A DNA stretch of 49,159 nucleotides from JAKZSU01 sp047517485. GTDB taxonomy: Bacteria > Pseudomonadota > Alphaproteobacteria > UBA7887. Positions 41,773 through 49,159 of this stretch are shown in pieces. A program made the position numbers and the translations under genes. Location: positions 1 through 49,159 of the forward strand of contig JAKZSU010000004.1 of the NCBI GenBank assembly GCA_047517485.1, written 5' to 3'. Numbering within the stretch: the stretch's first letter is position 1; each line of letters opens with the position of its first letter. Below the pieces are notes generated by a model. That model was not told the DNA's origin. It saw only the letters and a list, made by a program, of their open reading frames with translations, and made no database searches.

Positions 41773-43311
41773 ATGAGCGACATTCTTCATCCGGGCGTGC
41801 ACGCCCAAACCATGCCCGATAAAGCCGCGTACATCATGGCGGGCAGTGGCGCGATCGTGACCTATGGCGAGCTGGAGAAGATTTCCAACCGCTGCGCCCA
41901 TCTGTTTCGCGGCCACGGGCTGCGGCCCGGCGACGGCATCGCGATGTGTCTCGAAAATCATCCGCTGTTCTTGGCGATCTGTTGGGGCGCGCATCGCGCC
42001 GGGCTGACCTACACCTGTATCGCCACCCACCTGAAGGCCGAGGAAGCGACGTATATTGTCGCCGATTGCGGCGCCCGGTTGTTTATCGGGTCGCCCGCCC
42101 GATCAGACATCGCCGCGGCGGTGCGGGCCGGTGAAACGGCAATCGAGCACTGGTATTCGGTCGACCGGGCGATCGATGGATTCGCCTTTCTCGACATCGC
42201 GCTCGACGATCAGCCGGCGATGCCGGTCGCCGACGAGTCCGAAGGCTCGGACATGCTGTACTCGTCGGGGACCACCGGGCGCCCCAAGGGCGTGCGCACA
42301 CTGCTCGAGTACGAGCCGCTGGGGACGCCAAAGCCGAGCTTTCAGCTGCTGGGCCATCTCTATGGCCTCTCGGCGGACGCGATCTATCTCTCGCCGGCGC
42401 CGCTTTATCATGCCGCGCCGCTTCGCTTTACCTTGTCGTTTTTGCGCATGGGCGCGACCGCGGTGGTCATGGAGCGCTTCGATCCCGAGCACGCCTTGGC
42501 GCTGATCGAGACTTTTCGGGTCACCCACAGCCAATGGGTGCCGACAATGTTCGTGCGCATGCTCAAGCTGCCCGAAGAGGTTCGCGCGCGCCACGAACTG
42601 TCGAGCCACCGCTGCGCGATCCATGCCGCCGCGCCCTGCCCGATCCCGATCAAGGAACAGATGATCGCGTGGTGGGGGCCTATCCTGCGCGAGTATTATG
42701 CCGGCACCGAGGGCAATGGCATTACCGTGATCGACAGCGCGGCCTGGCTCGCCCATAAGGGCTCGGTCGGCCGACCGCTGTTCGGCGCGATTCACATTTG
42801 CGATGAAGACGGCGAGGACGTCGCGGCCGGCGAGACCGGTACGGTCTACTTCGCCGACGGCCAGGAATTCGCCTATCATAACGATCCCGCCAAGACCGCG
42901 GCATTGCGCAACCGTCACGGCTGGACCACGCTCGGCGATGTCGGCCACGTCGATGACGAGGGCTTCCTCTATCTCACCGACCGCAAGGCGCACATGATCA
43001 TCTCCGGCGGGGTCAATATTTACCCGCAGGAAGTGGAGAACCTGCTGGTCACCCATCCCAAGGTGCTCGACGCCGCGGTGTTCGGCATTCCGCACGGCGA
43101 TCTCGGCGAGCAAGTCCACGCGGCGATCCAAACCACCACCGGCGTGGCCGCCTCGGATGCCCTCGAGGCTGAACTGCTCGCCTTCTGTCGCGATCGCCTA
43201 AGCCATGTCAAATGCCCACGTTCGCTCGACTTTCATGCCGCGTTGCCGCGCCAGGCGAACGGCAAACTCTACAAACGCCTGCTGCGCGACGAATATTGGG
43301 CTAACCGCTAA
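41773..43311 (+). CDS. Acyl-CoA synthetase (AMP-forming)
   Basis: AMP-binding enzyme that activates a carboxylic acid to its CoA thioester. The 512-residue protein has the phosphate loop MLYSSGTTGRPKGVR, the motif YYAGTEGNG, the hinge region WTTLGDVGHVDDEGFLYLTD followed by RKAHMIISGGVNIYPQEVEN, and the catalytic lysine region QANGKLYKRLL. ATG 41773 gives the natural N-terminus DILHPGVHAQTMPDKAAYI. Similar proteins are annotated as fatty-acid, bile-acid or aromatic-acid CoA ligases, and the sequence does not choose among them. It overlaps the convergent PqiA-like gene by 11 bases. With the adjacent HAAT importer and the isomerase-like gene it may form an uptake-and-activation module. Confidence 0.9.
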   Translation: MSDILHPGVHAQTMPDKAAYIMAGSGAIVTYGELEKISNRCAHLFRGHGLRPGDGIAMCLENHPLFLAICWGAHRAGLTYTCIATHLKAEEATYIVADCGARLFIGSPARSDIAAAVRAGETAIEHWYSVDRAIDGFAFLDIALDDQPAMPVADESEGSDMLYSSGTTGRPKGVRTLLEYEPLGTPKPSFQLLGHLYGLSADAIYLSPAPLYHAAPLRFTLSFLRMGATAVVMERFDPEHALALIETFRVTHSQWVPTMFVRMLKLPEEVRARHELSSHRCAIHAAAPCPIPIKEQMIAWWGPILREYYAGTEGNGITVIDSAAWLAHKGSVGRPLFGAIHICDEDGEDVAAGETGTVYFADGQEFAYHNDPAKTAALRNRHGWTTLGDVGHVDDEGFLYLTDRKAHMIISGGVNIYPQEVENLLVTHPKVLDAAVFGIPHGDLGEQVHAAIQTTTGVAASDALEAELLAFCRDRLSHVKCPRSLDFHAALPRQANGKLYKRLLRDEYWANR

Positions 43312-43816
43312 GGGCGCCAATCCGCCGCGCCGCGTAGGTCGACAACAGGACCGCAGCGGTGAAGGTGATTACGCCGGCGTGGATATCGGCCGAACTCAGC
43401 AAGCGACCGTCGACCAACAAGACCATCAGCGCGATGATGAACACGTCGAGCATCGACCATTTCGACACCGTCGCGAGCCAGCCCGACAGTTTGCCGGTGA
43501 TCGGTGCAGCCGATGGCACGACGAACCACAACGCCAGGCAGACCAGGATCTTGGCGATCGGAAACAGGATCGAGAATGCGAATACGACGACAAACAGAAA
43601 CCAATCGCCGGCCTCGGCAAAGGCAAAGACCCCTTCGGCCAGAGAATACTGTTTCTCGAAGACGTAAAACTGTCTCAGGGTGACCGCCGGCAGGAACAGC
43701 CCGGCGCCGAGGAGGACCGCCGCCGCCAGCAACCAAAAGCCGACCAGGCGGTCGGATCCCCGCGTCGACGCGGCGAGCGTGGTTTTGGGTTTCGCGGTTT
43801 CGTTCTCACCGGTCAT
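43301..43816 (-). CDS. Single-domain PqiA-like (paraquat-inducible protein A) membrane protein
   Basis: Integral membrane protein of 171 residues with four hydrophobic segments. It has the PqiA-family motifs FLPAVTLRQFYVFEKQYSLA, ILFPIAKILVCLALWFV and SKWSMLDVFIIALMVLLVDG. Classic PqiA has two such units and works with PqiB in lipid transport across the envelope; this protein has one unit and no PqiB/MCE neighbour, like stand-alone relatives. The N-terminus is polar. ATG 43816 is preferred over a reading to 43867. It follows the adhesin gene on the same strand but beyond a terminator. Confidence 0.82.
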   Translation of the reverse strand: MTGENETAKPKTTLAASTRGSDRLVGFWLLAAAVLLGAGLFLPAVTLRQFYVFEKQYSLAEGVFAFAEAGDWFLFVVVFAFSILFPIAKILVCLALWFVVPSAAPITGKLSGWLATVSKWSMLDVFIIALMVLLVDGRLLSSADIHAGVITFTAAVLLSTYAARRIGALSG

Positions 43817-43842
43817 GGGCCGAGTATAGCCGCACCAGGGCC

Positions 43843-43876
43843 AAGAAAAAGCCCCGCCGGATCGCACCGACGGGGC
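43843..43876 (-). terminator. Rho-independent terminator after the adhesin gene
   Basis: A ten-position stem (43851-43860 with 43867-43876) with one C-A mismatch and a six-base loop is followed on the minus strand by TTTTTCTT. It lies about 30 bases after the adhesin stop at 43907 and before the PqiA-like start. Confidence 0.85.
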
Positions 43877-43906
43877 CTTGAGATCGAGAGTTGGTAGATT
43901 TCGCGC

Positions 43907-46900
43907 CTAGGCAAACACGGTTAGCGAGGTATCGAGGCTGCCGGCATCGGGGTCGAGATTGGTATCGATGAACACCGAGACCGTCTGACCGGCGGTCAGC
44001 GCGTTGGTGGTGGCGAGCACCGTGCTGGTATCCTTTACGTCGCCGCCGGCGTCGAACCGGACATCACCATCCGCCTCGACCCTGAGATATAGGCTCAGGG
44101 TGATACCGCCGGTGCTGATGCCGTTGCTCGACAGCAGGTCCGAGATGTCCAGGGCGTCGTTGTTGCCATCGACACTGTAATCGCCGGTCGTGAAATCGGT
44201 AATCACGTCCACGTTGACCCCGACATCCTCGTCGACCAGACGGAAGATGTCGTTGCCGTCACCACCGGTCATGGTGTCGAGACCAATGCCGCCATCGAGA
44301 AGATCGTCACCGGCCAGACCGGACAGCGTGTCGTTACCGCCGAGCCCGTATAGATTGTCGGTGCCAGCGGTACCAAGAAGGTTATCGACCCCGTCGCCGC
44401 CGATCTGGCTGATCCCCGAGTTCGGCGCGAGCACCACGTCGAAGTCGCCACCGATCGAATCGCCGTCGCCATCGGTCGCTTCGATTTCGAAGTTGAGGGT
44501 CCGTTCCTCGGTCGATCCGTCACCCATGATCTCGAGATGGCCGAGCGCGAAGTCGTCACCGCCGAGGACAGGTTCTCCATTAGGCGTTGCCAGCCGTGCA
44601 TCGAGGATCTGGATGGCATCGAACACCGTCGCGCTGGTGACCTGGACCGTCCAGTCCGGGTCCATGCCGGTAATGTAGATCGTACCAGTGTCAAGGTGAA
44701 CATCGAACCCGGCCTCGATCAATCCGGCCGCTGTTTTGATGCTACTTTCAAAAAGAACGACACTGTTTTCATCCAGCACCACAATTGACGCGAGTGTAAG
44801 GGCAATTTTGCCTTCTTCGGTCGCTACATCGTCGTCGGTATCATCGAAAATTTCCACCGAAACAGTCGCTTGACCTTGACCCTTGGTTTGGACGATACCA
44901 AAAGTGAAGTTGGTGATCTCGGTATGGTTCTCGACATCGAAATCAGGGGCTTTGCCGGTGCCATCCCAAGGATCTCCGTTCAGCTCGAGTAGCGTAAAGT
45001 TACCGACATCGATGCGGATACCCTCGTCCGTCGCGATCCACTGATTGTCGGTCGCGATATCATCGCTGTCGCTGTTGACCGTGGCGGCCAAACCTTTGGG
45101 CGTTATCAGCAGCTCGAGTTCCTGGTTCAACTCGTCATTTTCGATGAACTTGAACGGCACGTTGCCGGCGGTACCAACGCCGCTGAGATCGCCAAACCCG
45201 GCACCATCGGCATTATCGATTCCGGCGATCAAGGTGAAGGTGTAGTCATCGCCCGCCGCATTGAGAACGACCGTGAACACTTCGTTGCCCGGATTGGTCG
45301 GATCGCCCACATCGACCGGAAGCGAGGTCGAGCCGATCAACGTGTCGGTGCCGAAACCGTACAGGTAAATCTGCGCGTTATCGGACATCAGCGAAATGCC
45401 GTCCTTGCTCAGGGACAAATCGCCGTCCGCACCACCTTCGAAGACCGCGCCGCCGATACCATCGGCACCCGGTACGAAATTGAGATCGCCAATTACCACG
45501 TCATCGGCGTTCGGCGTCTCGTCGATCTCGTTTTGAATAACCGTGTCTTCCGGCTCCAGTGCACCGGGCGAGTCGTCGTCGACGTCGATGTTGACGGTTC
45601 CGTTCGTGGTCGTCCCGTCGCTGTCGACCGCGGAGTACGTCAGGGCAACCGCGGTGTTGTTTTCGTCGAGACCCGCGGCGTGCACCACCGGCAACAGCAA
45701 AGTGAAGGTGTATGCGCCGGTCGCGGGATCGGTGACCTCCAGGGTGAAGATTGCCTGACTGTCTCGCGCGCCACCGGACACCGTGGCGGTCAAGATGTTG
45801 CCGGCCCAAGCAAAATTGATGCTCTCGGTTCCAAGCGTATCCGACTGGCCGTCCATCAGCGACAGATTGATCGTGCCGGTGATTTCGCCGAAGTCGGCGT
45901 CGAACGAGCCGGAAACGATATGTTCCTGCACCGGCAAGGTAACGTCGCCGACACCGCCGGAGACACCGCCATTCAGGCCTTCGTCGTCAACCGCAATGTT
46001 CTCGGTCGGCGCGGTGGGCGCGTCGTTATCGAGAATCGTTCCCAAACCCGAGCCATCGCTGATCGTCGCGTTGATGGGGCTGCTGAGAACCACGGTAAAG
46101 GTCTCGGTGGTCTCGTTGATAAAGTCGTCGGTGACGTCGAGCGTGATCGTCTTGCTGAACTCGCCCGCTAGGAAAGTCACCGTCCCGGACAGCGCGTCGC
46201 CGCTGTTGTTGTAATCCTCGGGATCGGTGGCACTGCCCTCGACGACCGTGTAGAAGACCGACGAAAACGCATCCGAATCCCCGGTCTTGGTGATCGTGAA
46301 GGTGATCGTCGCGTCGTCGCCACCGGGATCGCCCTCGGTCACCGTCTGATCGTTGATCGACATCGCCGGAAGCGGGTCGTTGTCGAGGATCGTGCCGAGG
46401 CCGGTGTCGTCGCTGATCGATGCGTTGGTCTCGTTGTTCAGGACGACCGTGAAGGTCTCGGTCAACTCGGCGATCAGGTCGTCGGTCACGTCGAGCGTGA
46501 TCGTCTTGCTGAACTCGCCCGGCTGGAAGGTCAAGGTCCCGGACAGCGCATCGAGGCTGTTGTTGTAATCCTCCGGATCGGTGGCACTGCCCTCGACCAC
46601 CGTGTAATCGACGGTCGACGCCGCGTCCGAATCGCCGGACTTGGTGACGGTGAAAGTGATCGTCGCGTCCGTACCTTCGGGATCGCCCTCGGTCACCGTC
46701 TGATCGTTGATCGAGAACGACGGGGGGCCATCGTTATCGAGAATCGTGCCGATACCCGTGTCGTCGCTGATCGTCGCATTGGTCTCGTTGTCCAGGACAA
46801 CCGTGAAGGTCTCGGTCGACTCGTTGATAAAGTCGTCGGTGACGTCGAGCGTAATCGTCTTGCTGAACTCGCCCGTCAGGAAAGTCACCGTCCCGGACAG

Positions 46901-48844
46901 CGCGTCGCCGCTGTCGTTGTAGTCCTCGGGGTCGGTGGCAGTGCCCTCGACGACCGTATACTGGACCGAGGAAGAGGCGTCCGAATCACCGGTTTTGGTG
47001 ATCGTGAAGGTGATCGTCGCGTCGGTTCCACCGGGATCGCCCTCGGTCACCGTCTGATCGTTGATCGAGAACGCGGGGAGCGGATCGTTGTCGAGGATCG
47101 TGCCGAGGCCGGTGTCGTCGCTGATCGTCCCGCCGCTCGCGCCGCTGAGCACGACCGTGAAAGTCTCCGTCTGTTCGGCGACAAGATCGTCGGTGACGTC
47201 GAGCGTGATCGTCTTACTGGTCTCGCCCGCCAAGAACGTCACCGTCCCCGACAACGCGTCGATGGCGTTGTTGTAATCCTGCGGGTCGAGGGCGCTGCCC
47301 TCGAAGACCGTGTAATTGACCGACGTGGTCGACACCGAATTGCCGGTCTTGGTGACGGTGAAGGTGATCGTCGCGTCTGGTCCGAGGGGATCGCCCTCGG
47401 TCACCGTCTGATCGTCGATCGAGAACTCGACCGGCGGGGCATTGTCGAGGATCGAGCCCTCGCCAACCGGATCGCCGGTCTGGGCATTGATCGGATCACT
47501 GATCACCAGTTCGAAGAACTCGGTAAACTCGGCGATATCGTCGCCGAACACCTTGACATAGACCACCACCGACGTGTCGCCGGCGGGAATGGTCACCATG
47601 TTGCCTGCCAGCGGGATGGTGCCCGCCTCGTCGGCAAAGAATTGCGCATCGTCGTAGTCGGAGCCGCCGGTGGCGGTGGGATCACGACCGTCTTGCGCGC
47701 TGACGGTCACCGTCACGTCCGCATCGGTCGCGCCGGTCTCGAGGAACACGGTGAACTCGGCCATCACGAAGTCGCCGCCGCCGGCGCCGCCCAAGGTGTA
47801 AACAACGTTGTCGATGACACCGGTGGCCTGTTGGGCGTTGTCGGTGCCCAATCGCACCGCGTCGACACCTTGGAAAGACGCCGGCAGCTCGAGCAAGCCG
47901 GTAAAGCCCGACGGCACGACGATCGAGTCGATCGCCACGCCGTCCTTGATCGCGAATACCGTAAAGCCGGAACTCGATATGACCTCGAAGCTGAGCATGC
48001 TGAAGGCACCGCCTTCGGTCGCCGTAAATTCGTACGGCGCCGAGCAGCAGCTGTTATGGATGAACAAAGCAGGCGGCGTGCCGCCGCTGAACTGCTGATG
48101 AAGATGGCCGGTGCCACTGGCATACTCCGACATAACAGTCAGTCCGCCCTCGATATAGGTCTCCCCTGAGAGGCTGCCTTCCCCGCCATCGAAGGTCATG
48201 GTGAACTGTTCGCCACCGCCGCCGCCTTCGCCGCCTTCGCCGTCACTCAAAACCGGCTCTTGCACCGGCGTCGCGTCGGAAATCGACACGATCACCGGAT
48301 TGCTCTCGACTTCGGGCTCGGGGTCCTCGGGCACGATATCGGATTCGAAATCGAAATCGGGGCGCGGGATAACGCCCTCGATGGTCGGAGCATGGATATG
48401 ATCGACGTTGAGATCGGGCGGGTTGATGCGGCCGTCGTTGCCGCGGCCGCTGGTGCCGGTTTGGTCACCGCCGCCATCCGCGCCGGGGCCGCCGGCGGCG
48501 GTCGCGGTGAACGCGTCGAGACTGTCGAAAGACGGAACCAGCAGCGCCTGCGGGCCGGTGCCGAACGGCTGGCCGCTGTCGGCGAACACCAATCCGGCGT
48601 CTTCGCCCTCTTCAAGGAATTTGTACAGGTTCTCGATCAGCAGGCTGCCGTCGTCGATGGTGACCTGGATGTGCTCGTCGTTGATCACCTCGATGATCAC
48701 ATTCGGGTTGTTCGGATCGCCATAGTCGACGTCACCGAATACCACCTGCTGGCCGGGCTCGAGCGTAATGATCTCGGTCGGCGGAATCGGATATTCCGCG
48801 ACGACTTGACCAGTGGCGATATCAATTACCTGCACGAGAGCCAT
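43907..48844 (-). CDS. Giant Calx-beta/RTX adhesin, type I secreted
   Basis: Predicted surface or extracellular adhesin exported by a type I secretion system. Of 1645 residues, the first 100 form an N-terminal region (VIDIATGQVVAEYPIPPTEI) before a Gly-rich linker. A jelly-roll-like part follows (about 200-350), then a divergent Calx-beta unit (to about 470) and four near-identical 118-residue Calx-beta units starting FSIDDQTVTEGDP or SINDQTVTEGDP and ending GTILDND. Further beta-sandwich domains of the T1SS-143 type (about 960-1450) follow. Near the C-terminus are RTX calcium repeats (GLGGNDTLSGLAGDDLLDGG, then GLDTMTGGDGNDIF) and a type I secretion target domain (DALDISDLLSSNGIS). ATG 48844 has an AAGGAAG ribosome site. 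No type I exporter genes are in the window. The N-terminus could be a retention module of the LapA kind, but that is not certain. Confidence 0.9.
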   Translation of the reverse strand: MALVQVIDIATGQVVAEYPIPPTEIITLEPGQQVVFGDVDYGDPNNPNVIIEVINDEHIQVTIDDGSLLIENLYKFLEEGEDAGLVFADSGQPFGTGPQALLVPSFDSLDAFTATAAGGPGADGGGDQTGTSGRGNDGRINPPDLNVDHIHAPTIEGVIPRPDFDFESDIVPEDPEPEVESNPVIVSISDATPVQEPVLSDGEGGEGGGGGEQFTMTFDGGEGSLSGETYIEGGLTVMSEYASGTGHLHQQFSGGTPPALFIHNSCCSAPYEFTATEGGAFSMLSFEVISSSGFTVFAIKDGVAIDSIVVPSGFTGLLELPASFQGVDAVRLGTDNAQQATGVIDNVVYTLGGAGGGDFVMAEFTVFLETGATDADVTVTVSAQDGRDPTATGGSDYDDAQFFADEAGTIPLAGNMVTIPAGDTSVVVYVKVFGDDIAEFTEFFELVISDPINAQTGDPVGEGSILDNAPPVEFSIDDQTVTEGDPLGPDATITFTVTKTGNSVSTTSVNYTVFEGSALDPQDYNNAIDALSGTVTFLAGETSKTITLDVTDDLVAEQTETFTVVLSGASGGTISDDTGLGTILDNDPLPAFSINDQTVTEGDPGGTDATITFTITKTGDSDASSSVQYTVVEGTATDPEDYNDSGDALSGTVTFLTGEFSKTITLDVTDDFINESTETFTVVLDNETNATISDDTGIGTILDNDGPPSFSINDQTVTEGDPEGTDATITFTVTKSGDSDAASTVDYTVVEGSATDPEDYNNSLDALSGTLTFQPGEFSKTITLDVTDDLIAELTETFTVVLNNETNASISDDTGLGTILDNDPLPAMSINDQTVTEGDPGGDDATITFTITKTGDSDAFSSVFYTVVEGSATDPEDYNNSGDALSGTVTFLAGEFSKTITLDVTDDFINETTETFTVVLSSPINATISDGSGLGTILDNDAPTAPTENIAVDDEGLNGGVSGGVGDVTLPVQEHIVSGSFDADFGEITGTINLSLMDGQSDTLGTESINFAWAGNILTATVSGGARDSQAIFTLEVTDPATGAYTFTLLLPVVHAAGLDENNTAVALTYSAVDSDGTTTNGTVNIDVDDDSPGALEPEDTVIQNEIDETPNADDVVIGDLNFVPGADGIGGAVFEGGADGDLSLSKDGISLMSDNAQIYLYGFGTDTLIGSTSLPVDVGDPTNPGNEVFTVVLNAAGDDYTFTLIAGIDNADGAGFGDLSGVGTAGNVPFKFIENDELNQELELLITPKGLAATVNSDSDDIATDNQWIATDEGIRIDVGNFTLLELNGDPWDGTGKAPDFDVENHTEITNFTFGIVQTKGQGQATVSVEIFDDTDDDVATEEGKIALTLASIVVLDENSVVLFESSIKTAAGLIEAGFDVHLDTGTIYITGMDPDWTVQVTSATVFDAIQILDARLATPNGEPVLGGDDFALGHLEIMGDGSTEERTLNFEIEATDGDGDSIGGDFDVVLAPNSGISQIGGDGVDNLLGTAGTDNLYGLGGNDTLSGLAGDDLLDGGIGLDTMTGGDGNDIFRLVDEDVGVNVDVITDFTTGDYSVDGNNDALDISDLLSSNGISTGGITLSLYLRVEADGDVRFDAGGDVKDTSTVLATTNALTAGQTVSVFIDTNLDPDAGSLDTSLTVFA
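46010..47425 (-). repeat. Four tandem 354-bp Calx-beta repeats within the adhesin
   Basis: Four units of exactly 354 bp (118 codons) begin at 47425, 47071, 46717 and 46363, at the codon before SI(N/D)DQTVTEGDP. The last three are very similar even at DNA level, sharing long identical runs such as those encoding FSKTITLDVTDD and GTILDND. Equal length and high identity suggest recent duplication or gene conversion, and the unit number may vary between strains or be mis-assembled from short reads. Confidence 0.9.
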
Positions 48845-49159
48845 AATGTCTTCCTTTCGATCATACCCTGCCGGGTTATAAAATCCCGTCCCGACCGGTC
48901 TGTGCTGCCCTTTGATGGCAAAAGTTCTAAACTCGAAAATCCTGTTCCGATCGGGGCCCGATATCGGGCGGTAAAGGTACCGCCAACACAGAGTCTTTCT
49001 CGGAACAGTGATCTTAATAGGTCGTGTCCCGCAGCGTGGTGTAGGAGCTGTGGGTAACTGGCTTGGCGTAGCGACCGCCGAGAGTCTGGCCTAGCCAAGC
49101 CAGTTATCCACAGCGGGCGGCCATCGCGGTTTCCGGTATAGGGTTGGGTTATCGCAAGA
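48845..49159. other. Intergenic region upstream of the adhesin
   Basis: No gene is supported in these 315 bases. They must contain the adhesin promoter (minus strand), though no clear -35/-10 pair was assigned. The distal part holds the inverted repeat at 49048-49113. Confidence 0.6.
49048..49113. repeat. 20-bp inverted repeat containing a perfect DnaA-box-like sequence
   Basis: The left arm CTGTGGGTAACTGGCTTGGC (49048-49067) and the right arm GCCAAGCCAGTTATCCACAG (49094-49113) are reverse complements with one mismatch, separated by 26 bases. The right arm contains TTATCCACA (49104-49112), the DnaA-box consensus; the left arm holds a one-mismatch version in opposite orientation. There is no T-run, so it is not a typical terminator. 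Confidence 0.75.

Noticed and set aside
43907..48844. DDLLDG motifs of the adhesin as the same repeat as in the cytochromes
   Set aside because: They sit inside GGxGxD-type RTX nonapeptides, a different calcium-binding repeat with glycine spacing not present in the cytochrome stretches.
49048..49113. Chromosomal origin of replication
   Set aside because: Only one perfect DnaA box and one near match, no AT-rich unwinding block, and no origin-linked genes in the window.
1..49159. CRISPR array, prophage or integron
   Set aside because: No regularly spaced short repeats, phage structural genes or integrase were found.

Overview
The window is GC-rich and almost fully coding, with ATGA-type overlaps, many polar ABC-transporter operons and typical Gram-negative features (signal peptides, an outer-membrane barrel, a type I secreted adhesin). 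It looks like a chromosomal segment of an alphaproteobacterium, perhaps Rhodospirillales-like. That placement rests on gene content and style, not on a marker gene. No tRNA, rRNA, CRISPR array or intact insertion sequence was seen.

Region 1 (1-11270): a corrinoid adenosyltransferase, a small conserved protein and an orphan ParD-like antitoxin precede (in coordinates) a tightly packed ten-gene minus-strand operon. In transcription order it holds a branched-chain-amino-acid-type (HAAT) ABC transporter (binding protein, LivH, LivM, LivG, LivF), the tRNA dihydrouridine synthase DusA, and larC-larE-larB-larA. The last four make the nickel-pincer cofactor and the enzyme that uses it. The layout suggests that the transporter imports the substrate of this LarA homologue. 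Region 2 (11431-15260): a zinc alcohol dehydrogenase, then phnM-phnD-phnC without the permease PhnE or the C-P lyase core.

Region 3 (15417-30995) is the most unusual part. A class III nucleotide cyclase fused to an ATPase/TPR module and a spondin-domain secreted protein lie next to a seven-gene plus-strand cluster. The cluster encodes a pentaheme cytochrome c, an outer-membrane beta-barrel, a membrane-tethered FAD/NAD/2Fe-2S reductase, a tetraheme c554-like cytochrome, a cNMP-binding protein fused to a DmsB-like four-cluster ferredoxin, a five-helix b-type-cytochrome-like protein and a membrane-anchored decaheme cytochrome. No recognisable catalytic subunit (molybdopterin or other) is present, so it reads as an electron conduit from cytoplasm to periplasm or cell surface. 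The pentaheme and decaheme proteins share an acidic DDLLG-type repeat. A small secreted coiled-coil protein faces the end of the cluster, next to a 181-bp MITE-like palindromic element.

Region 4 (31249-36204): a DUF2339 membrane protein, a decayed flavoprotein-reductase fragment, an alpha/beta hydrolase and a lactonase-like metallohydrolase. Region 5 (36274-43816): a second HAAT operon (livG-livF-livH-livM-binding protein) ending in a clear terminator, a 2-hydroxychromene-2-carboxylate isomerase-like protein, an acyl-CoA synthetase and a PqiA-like protein; import and CoA activation of an aromatic or other organic acid is a plausible theme. Region 6 (43907-49159): a 1645-residue Calx-beta/RTX adhesin with four near-identical 354-bp repeats, preceded by an intergenic hairpin that carries a perfect DnaA-box-like sequence.
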